Below, one piece after another: positions 60,711 through 64,000 of a stretch of DNA of 64,000 bases. A program made the position numbers and the translations under genes. The notes under the pieces are model-generated. The model had not been told where the DNA came from, did not search any database, and was given only the letters and a program-made list of their open reading frames with translations. The DNA comes from Bog-950 sp964615305. Lineage in GTDB: Bacteria > Bacteroidota > Bacteroidia > Chitinophagales > LD1. The stretch is from positions 1 to 64,000 of the forward strand of contig CAZTNA010000011.1 of NCBI GenBank assembly GCA_964615305.1, in the 5' to 3' direction. Every line of letters starts with the position of its first letter. Within the stretch, counting starts at the first letter, position 1.

Positions 60711-61943
60711 ATGGAGCCGAAAAAAGATGCATACGCAGCGTTAAAGATCCCCACCTTCTTCAACTTTCAACTTTCGCGGTTTCTGCTCACCTTTTCGGTG
60801 CAAATGCTCGAAACCATTATTGCCTGGCGGGTGTACGAGTTAACCCACGATAAGCTTGCGCTGGGCTTGATTGGTTTAAGTGAAGCGCTTCCTTCAATTG
60901 CTACCTCCCTTTTGGGCGGCCATGCGGCTGATCTATTTAACCGTTACAAAATAGCACGAAGAACAATAGTTGGCATTACACTTTGTTTTACAGCCATTGG
61001 ATTTATGATGGCCGGCCACGCACCCTTACTGAAAGAGTATGGTGTTTACCCTATTTATTTTGTAATAGCCGTTAGCGGTTTGATTCGTGGTTTCATGGGG
61101 CCTGCTTTCCAAAGCATATTTCCGCAACTGGTGCCTCGAGAATTATATTCTAATGCCGCAACGTGGGGAAGCAATGCCTGGCAAACAGCTGCAGTAATGG
61201 GTCCGGCTTTGGGTGGTATAGTTTACGGGTTTACCAGCCTCGAGTTTTCATTTGTTCTGGCTATTACTTTAATGTTGGTTTCGTTTATTGTTTTTTTACA
61301 GATACCAGTAAAAGAAACTCCGCCTAAAGAAAAAACCGAAACGCTCTACCAATCTCTTACGGCCGGTTTGCGTTTTGTTTTTAGTACACAAGAAATGCTG
61401 GCCGCAATATCGCTGGATTTGTTTGCTGTACTTTTTGGTGGTGCCGTAGCTTTATTACCGGTATTTGCCAGCGATATTTTACATGTTGGGCCACAAGGGT
61501 TAGGTGTGTTGCGCGCCTCCCCATTTTTGGGAAGTGTGGTTATGGGATTTTTTTTGGCACATAATCCACCTACTCAAAAAGCAGGAAGAAATCTTTTTGT
61601 AGCCGTAACAGGTTTTGGTCTGGCAACCATTGGTTTTGCCTTGTCTGAAACTTTCTTGCTATCGCTTATGTTGCTTTTTCTTACAGGCGCGTTTGACAAT
61701 ATAAGCGTAGTAATACGCCAAACTATTCTGCAAAGTATGACCCCCGATCACATGCGTGGGCGGGTTAGTTCGGTGTACCAGATTTTTGTTTCATCGAGCA
61801 ACGAAATAGGTGCCTTTGAAAGTGGGCTTGCTGCCAAACTATTGGGCACCGTGCCGTCAGTAATTTTTGGCGGGTGTATGACACTGGTTGTGGTGGCAGG
61901 CACATACGTGTTAGCTCCTAAGGTGCGTAAACTGAAACTTTAA
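60711..61943 (+). CDS. MFS transporter
   Basis: A 410-aa inner-membrane protein when started at ATG 60711 (MEPKKDAYAAL); an in-frame TTG at 60681 is less likely. It has about twelve membrane helices and an MFS motif A-like loop (GGHAADLFNRYKIARR). It resembles the EntS/MFS_3 subfamily of siderophore- or drug-like exporters; the substrate is not evident. Its stop overlaps the last bases of the convergent helical-protein gene. Confidence 0.88.
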   Translation: MEPKKDAYAALKIPTFFNFQLSRFLLTFSVQMLETIIAWRVYELTHDKLALGLIGLSEALPSIATSLLGGHAADLFNRYKIARRTIVGITLCFTAIGFMMAGHAPLLKEYGVYPIYFVIAVSGLIRGFMGPAFQSIFPQLVPRELYSNAATWGSNAWQTAAVMGPALGGIVYGFTSLEFSFVLAITLMLVSFIVFLQIPVKETPPKEKTETLYQSLTAGLRFVFSTQEMLAAISLDLFAVLFGGAVALLPVFASDILHVGPQGLGVLRASPFLGSVVMGFFLAHNPPTQKAGRNLFVAVTGFGLATIGFALSETFLLSLMLLFLTGAFDNISVVIRQTILQSMTPDHMRGRVSSVYQIFVSSSNEIGAFESGLAAKLLGTVPSVIFGGCMTLVVVAGTYVLAPKVRKLKL

Positions 61944-63325
61944 TGTTTAAGAGCTTTCTCAAGCAAATCGCCATACAATTTTCTTATACCAAACTGCATA
62001 TCGCTTAGGCGTTCATGAAAATTTCTACTCGGCTTTTTACCGCTTTTAATTCGTATGATATCCCCTATGATAGTAAACATTCTGCTGTACTCTTCCACCA
62101 TTTGATCTTGTTGTTTCGAGGCCAGAAATTTTTTGTTTCTGCGAAGCATAGCTTCCGCTCCAGCGTAATCTTTTGCAAGTAAAAAGTAAATGTTATGAAC
62201 CACTCGCTGCAAAATATCGCCAAGCAGCGTGAATTGTTTCTTGTACCAAAGCTGCCCTCGTTGTAAGTAAAGCGATGCCTGTTCTAAATTGCCGCGGTGC
62301 ATGTAAAGTATGGCACAGGTTCGTTCAATATCAAAATTTAAACTCTCTTCCGGAAATTTATGTAACCGGGGAATCAGGTGCTTTTGAAGCATTTCTTCTG
62401 CTTCATTAAACTCATGATTGATAATGGAAATAATTGAAAACATGAGTGGGTGAAACAGATTCCTTAGCAATTGGCGTTCATATTTCATAAACGCTTCCCG
62501 GTACATTTGCAGGGATTCTTTAAAAAAACTGCCTTGGCAATAGGCGCCTGCCAGTTTAGTGATTACATAAATGCGGTAGTTTTCTCCCAAGTCTCTCGTG
62601 CTGCTGTCAAACTCATGGAGTGCGTGGCGTAAACTCTCTGACCAGCCGGCAAAATTATGGGTATAAAATTCGTAGTATGTTGACCAGCTTAGCCAATAAA
62701 AAAACCTGCATCCATGATAATTTTTCTTCTCCAGCTTTTTATCCCAACTCTTTAATGTTTCAAGCACAACGGGCTCATATTTTTTCATATTGCCTTTAAC
62801 CGACTCATAAAAAATAGTGTTCCAAAACTGCATGATATGTATCTCATAAGTTTCTTCCTGAGTGGGGTTTGTAAGTGACTTGAGATATTTTTTCGCGTAC
62901 AGGTCTGCCATTTCTGTTTTCTGTTCGGTAACCGGCAACCGAAGCGAAACGCCAAATACTAATCTGTAAAATGCCGGAAGTTTACTGTGCTGTGCTGTCT
63001 TTACATATTTGCGTTCACGCATTCTAGCTTCATGAAACAAATGACTGTAAAGTCCTTTCTCCCAAAGCATGTAAAGCACCTTTTGATCGTCATTTCCTGT
63101 ATGAAAAGAATAAACCTTATCAAGCAGCACTGAGTTCACCTTGTCGAAATGAGCTTTGGTCATGCCTAATTCTTTTTGCAGTGCGGCATCTTCAAAGTTT
63201 TTGCTATTTACAAAAGTTACTGTTTTTGTAAATGCTTCGTGCTCGCGATCTGAAAACTGAATACGCTTGAGTGAAGCCACTTCATCATCTTTCAGGGTAC
63301 GTAAAAAATCAGAGAGTAAACTCAT
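61940..63325 (-). CDS. Conserved helical (TPR-like) protein
   Basis: A 461-aa soluble protein, nearly all alpha-helical. Paired-helix repeats occur (EASLYLQRGQLWYKKQ, EEMLQKHLIPRLHKFPEESL) that look like TPR units. The start MSLLSDFLRTLKDDEVASL and the basic, aromatic-rich body match a Bacteroidota-conserved hypothetical family as far as I can recall; no catalytic motif is seen. It is read away from the TetR gene, sharing a 96-bp divergent promoter region with it. Its 3' end overlaps the MFS gene by 4 bp. Confidence 0.7.
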   Translation of the reverse strand: MSLLSDFLRTLKDDEVASLKRIQFSDREHEAFTKTVTFVNSKNFEDAALQKELGMTKAHFDKVNSVLLDKVYSFHTGNDDQKVLYMLWEKGLYSHLFHEARMRERKYVKTAQHSKLPAFYRLVFGVSLRLPVTEQKTEMADLYAKKYLKSLTNPTQEETYEIHIMQFWNTIFYESVKGNMKKYEPVVLETLKSWDKKLEKKNYHGCRFFYWLSWSTYYEFYTHNFAGWSESLRHALHEFDSSTRDLGENYRIYVITKLAGAYCQGSFFKESLQMYREAFMKYERQLLRNLFHPLMFSIISIINHEFNEAEEMLQKHLIPRLHKFPEESLNFDIERTCAILYMHRGNLEQASLYLQRGQLWYKKQFTLLGDILQRVVHNIYFLLAKDYAGAEAMLRRNKKFLASKQQDQMVEEYSRMFTIIGDIIRIKSGKKPSRNFHERLSDMQFGIRKLYGDLLEKALKH

Positions 63326-63375
63326 GTGGCTAATGTAAATTGTAAAGCACTATTACAAAATTGTTTACTTATATT

Positions 63376-63404
63376 TTGTCTTTGTTTAAGGAAATTTATA
63401 TTTG
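63376..63404 (+). promoter_or_regulatory. Bacteroidota-type promoter of the TetR gene
   Basis: TTG (63376-63378) and TATATTTG (63397-63404) are 18 bp apart, fitting the -33/-7 consensus. The -7 box ends 17 bp before the GTG start at 63422. Confidence 0.65.
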
Positions 63405-63418
63405 CTAACAATCGTTAG
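63405..63418. promoter_or_regulatory. Palindrome at the TetR promoter, likely operator
   Basis: CTAAC-AATC-GTTAG is an exact inverted repeat directly after the -7 box, spanning the predicted transcription start and ending 3 bp before the GTG. A dimeric TetR bound here would block its own promoter. The divergent helical-protein gene starts 80 bp away and might also respond. Confidence 0.6.
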
Positions 63419-63421
63419 TTT

Positions 63422-64000
63422 GTGGCAAAAGTAAAAAGCAATACTACAAAACAGAAAGTAAAAGAAACTGCACAAAAGCTATTTCGAGAACGGGGATATG
63501 CGGCAGTTGGTTTGCGCGAAATTGCCAAAGTAGTAGGCATACAAGCGCCTAGTTTATACAATCACTATAAAAGCAAAGACGATATACTTCGTGAAATATG
63601 TTTCGATCTGGCAAAACAGTTTTTTGATGCCTTTAGTAAAGCCGAAACCGGTGAAGAAAAAGCGGCACGTAAGTTAAAGGCGGCAGTTAAAGCCCACATA
63701 AATGTAATAGCCGGCAATATTGATTCAGCAGAAATTTTTTTCCATGAATGGATTTTTCTTGAGCAGCCACACTTAAATAAATTTAAAAAGCAACGGCACG
63801 AGTATGAAATGCTGTTTCGCGATATTATTGAACGCGGCATTCGCAAAAAGGAGTTCAAGAAAATAAACTCTAAACTTGCTGCATTTACTATTTTTTCGGC
63901 ACTCAACGCCACTTATGATTTTATGCGGAGTCGTGAAAATGTATCGCAGGAACAGATGGCAGAAGATGTTGCCGGTTTACTTTTAAAAGGACTAAAAACA
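63422..64000 (+). CDS. TetR/AcrR family regulator (cut by window end)
   Basis: Begins at GTG 63422 and runs open to the window edge (193 codons, no stop). The N-terminal TetR helix-turn-helix is clear: KVKETAQKLFRERGYAAVGLREIAKVVGI, then APSLYNHYKSKDDILREI. The rest is helical, with aromatic residues (SAEIFFHEWIFLEQPHL) that could form a ligand pocket. Being truncated by the window, it may continue a few residues. It probably represses itself through the CTAAC-AATC-GTTAG palindrome just upstream; the ligand is unknown. Confidence 0.85.
   Translation, partial: MAKVKSNTTKQKVKETAQKLFRERGYAAVGLREIAKVVGIQAPSLYNHYKSKDDILREICFDLAKQFFDAFSKAETGEEKAARKLKAAVKAHINVIAGNIDSAEIFFHEWIFLEQPHLNKFKKQRHEYEMLFRDIIERGIRKKEFKKINSKLAAFTIFSALNATYDFMRSRENVSQEQMAEDVAGLLLKGLKT

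Noticed and set aside
63565..63912. Minus-strand 115-codon frame at the window end
   Set aside because: It is the reverse of the TetR gene, whose HTH motif is unmistakable on the plus strand.
1..64000. CRISPR arrays, rRNA or tRNA genes, prophage structural genes
   Set aside because: No regularly spaced short repeats, conserved RNA motifs or capsid/tail assembly genes were seen by eye.

Overview
The window looks like a chromosome segment of a Bacteroidota bacterium, probably a Chitinophagales- or Cytophagales-like lineage. Five observations point there: many very large secreted proteins ending in Por/type IX secretion (T9SS) sorting domains (VYPNP/VSPNP-type) or in gliding-motility-type C-terminal domains (AFSPNGDGVND...), SprB-type tandem repeats, mostly weak Shine-Dalgarno sequences, Bacteroidota-style promoters (-33 TTG, -7 TAnnTTTG) before a few genes, and standard stop codons. 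No rRNA, tRNA or CRISPR array was seen.

Layout. (1) 1-4.9 kb: a nested hairpin region, a collagen-like secreted protein, a large T9SS substrate and a small hypothetical, closed by a terminator. (2) 5.0-13.0 kb, minus strand: a compact five-gene operon of substrate-binding lipoprotein, fused ABC permease-ATPase, SAM methyltransferase, large GHKL-ATPase (kinase-like) protein and sigma-54 enhancer-binding protein, followed by a Cys-rich membrane protein. Twin dyad sites and an imperfect -24/-12 element lie upstream. (3) 13.0-28.2 kb: an A+T-rich accessory island with a RAMA/DUF4357-like mini-protein, an excisionase-like HTH protein, a nuclease-IS66 transposase fusion whose 5' end lies in another frame, a 1224-aa secreted protein, a possible nuclease, gene fragments, and a secreted endonuclease/patatin/lipoprotein/small-helical-protein cassette. 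(4) 28.4-35.8 kb: two T9SS substrates, then a tandem-HTH regulator beside an exonuclease fragment. (5) 35.9-43.3 kb: ordinary genes: two paralogous serine hydrolases, haemolysin III, YifB/ComM, a lipoprotein, an SRPBCC protein, YebC and a YdeI-like protein. (6) 43.3-60.6 kb: giant surface proteins: M4 metalloprotease with CUB/PKD/SprB repeats, M28 peptidase, tail-fibre-like protein and two adjacent gliding-type C-terminal-domain proteins. (7) 60.7-64.0 kb: an MFS transporter, a helical conserved protein and a TetR regulator cut by the window end, with a palindrome at its promoter.

How genes work together. The surface proteins depend on a T9SS encoded elsewhere. The 5-13 kb operon reads as a self-contained sense-uptake-modify unit: the lipoprotein and ABC protein handle a small ligand, the kinase-like protein and enhancer-binding protein plausibly control sigma-54 transcription, and the methyltransferase acts on an unknown target. 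This operon and the endonuclease/patatin cassette are the best candidates for undescribed systems. All functions come from reading motifs by eye; no database search was run.
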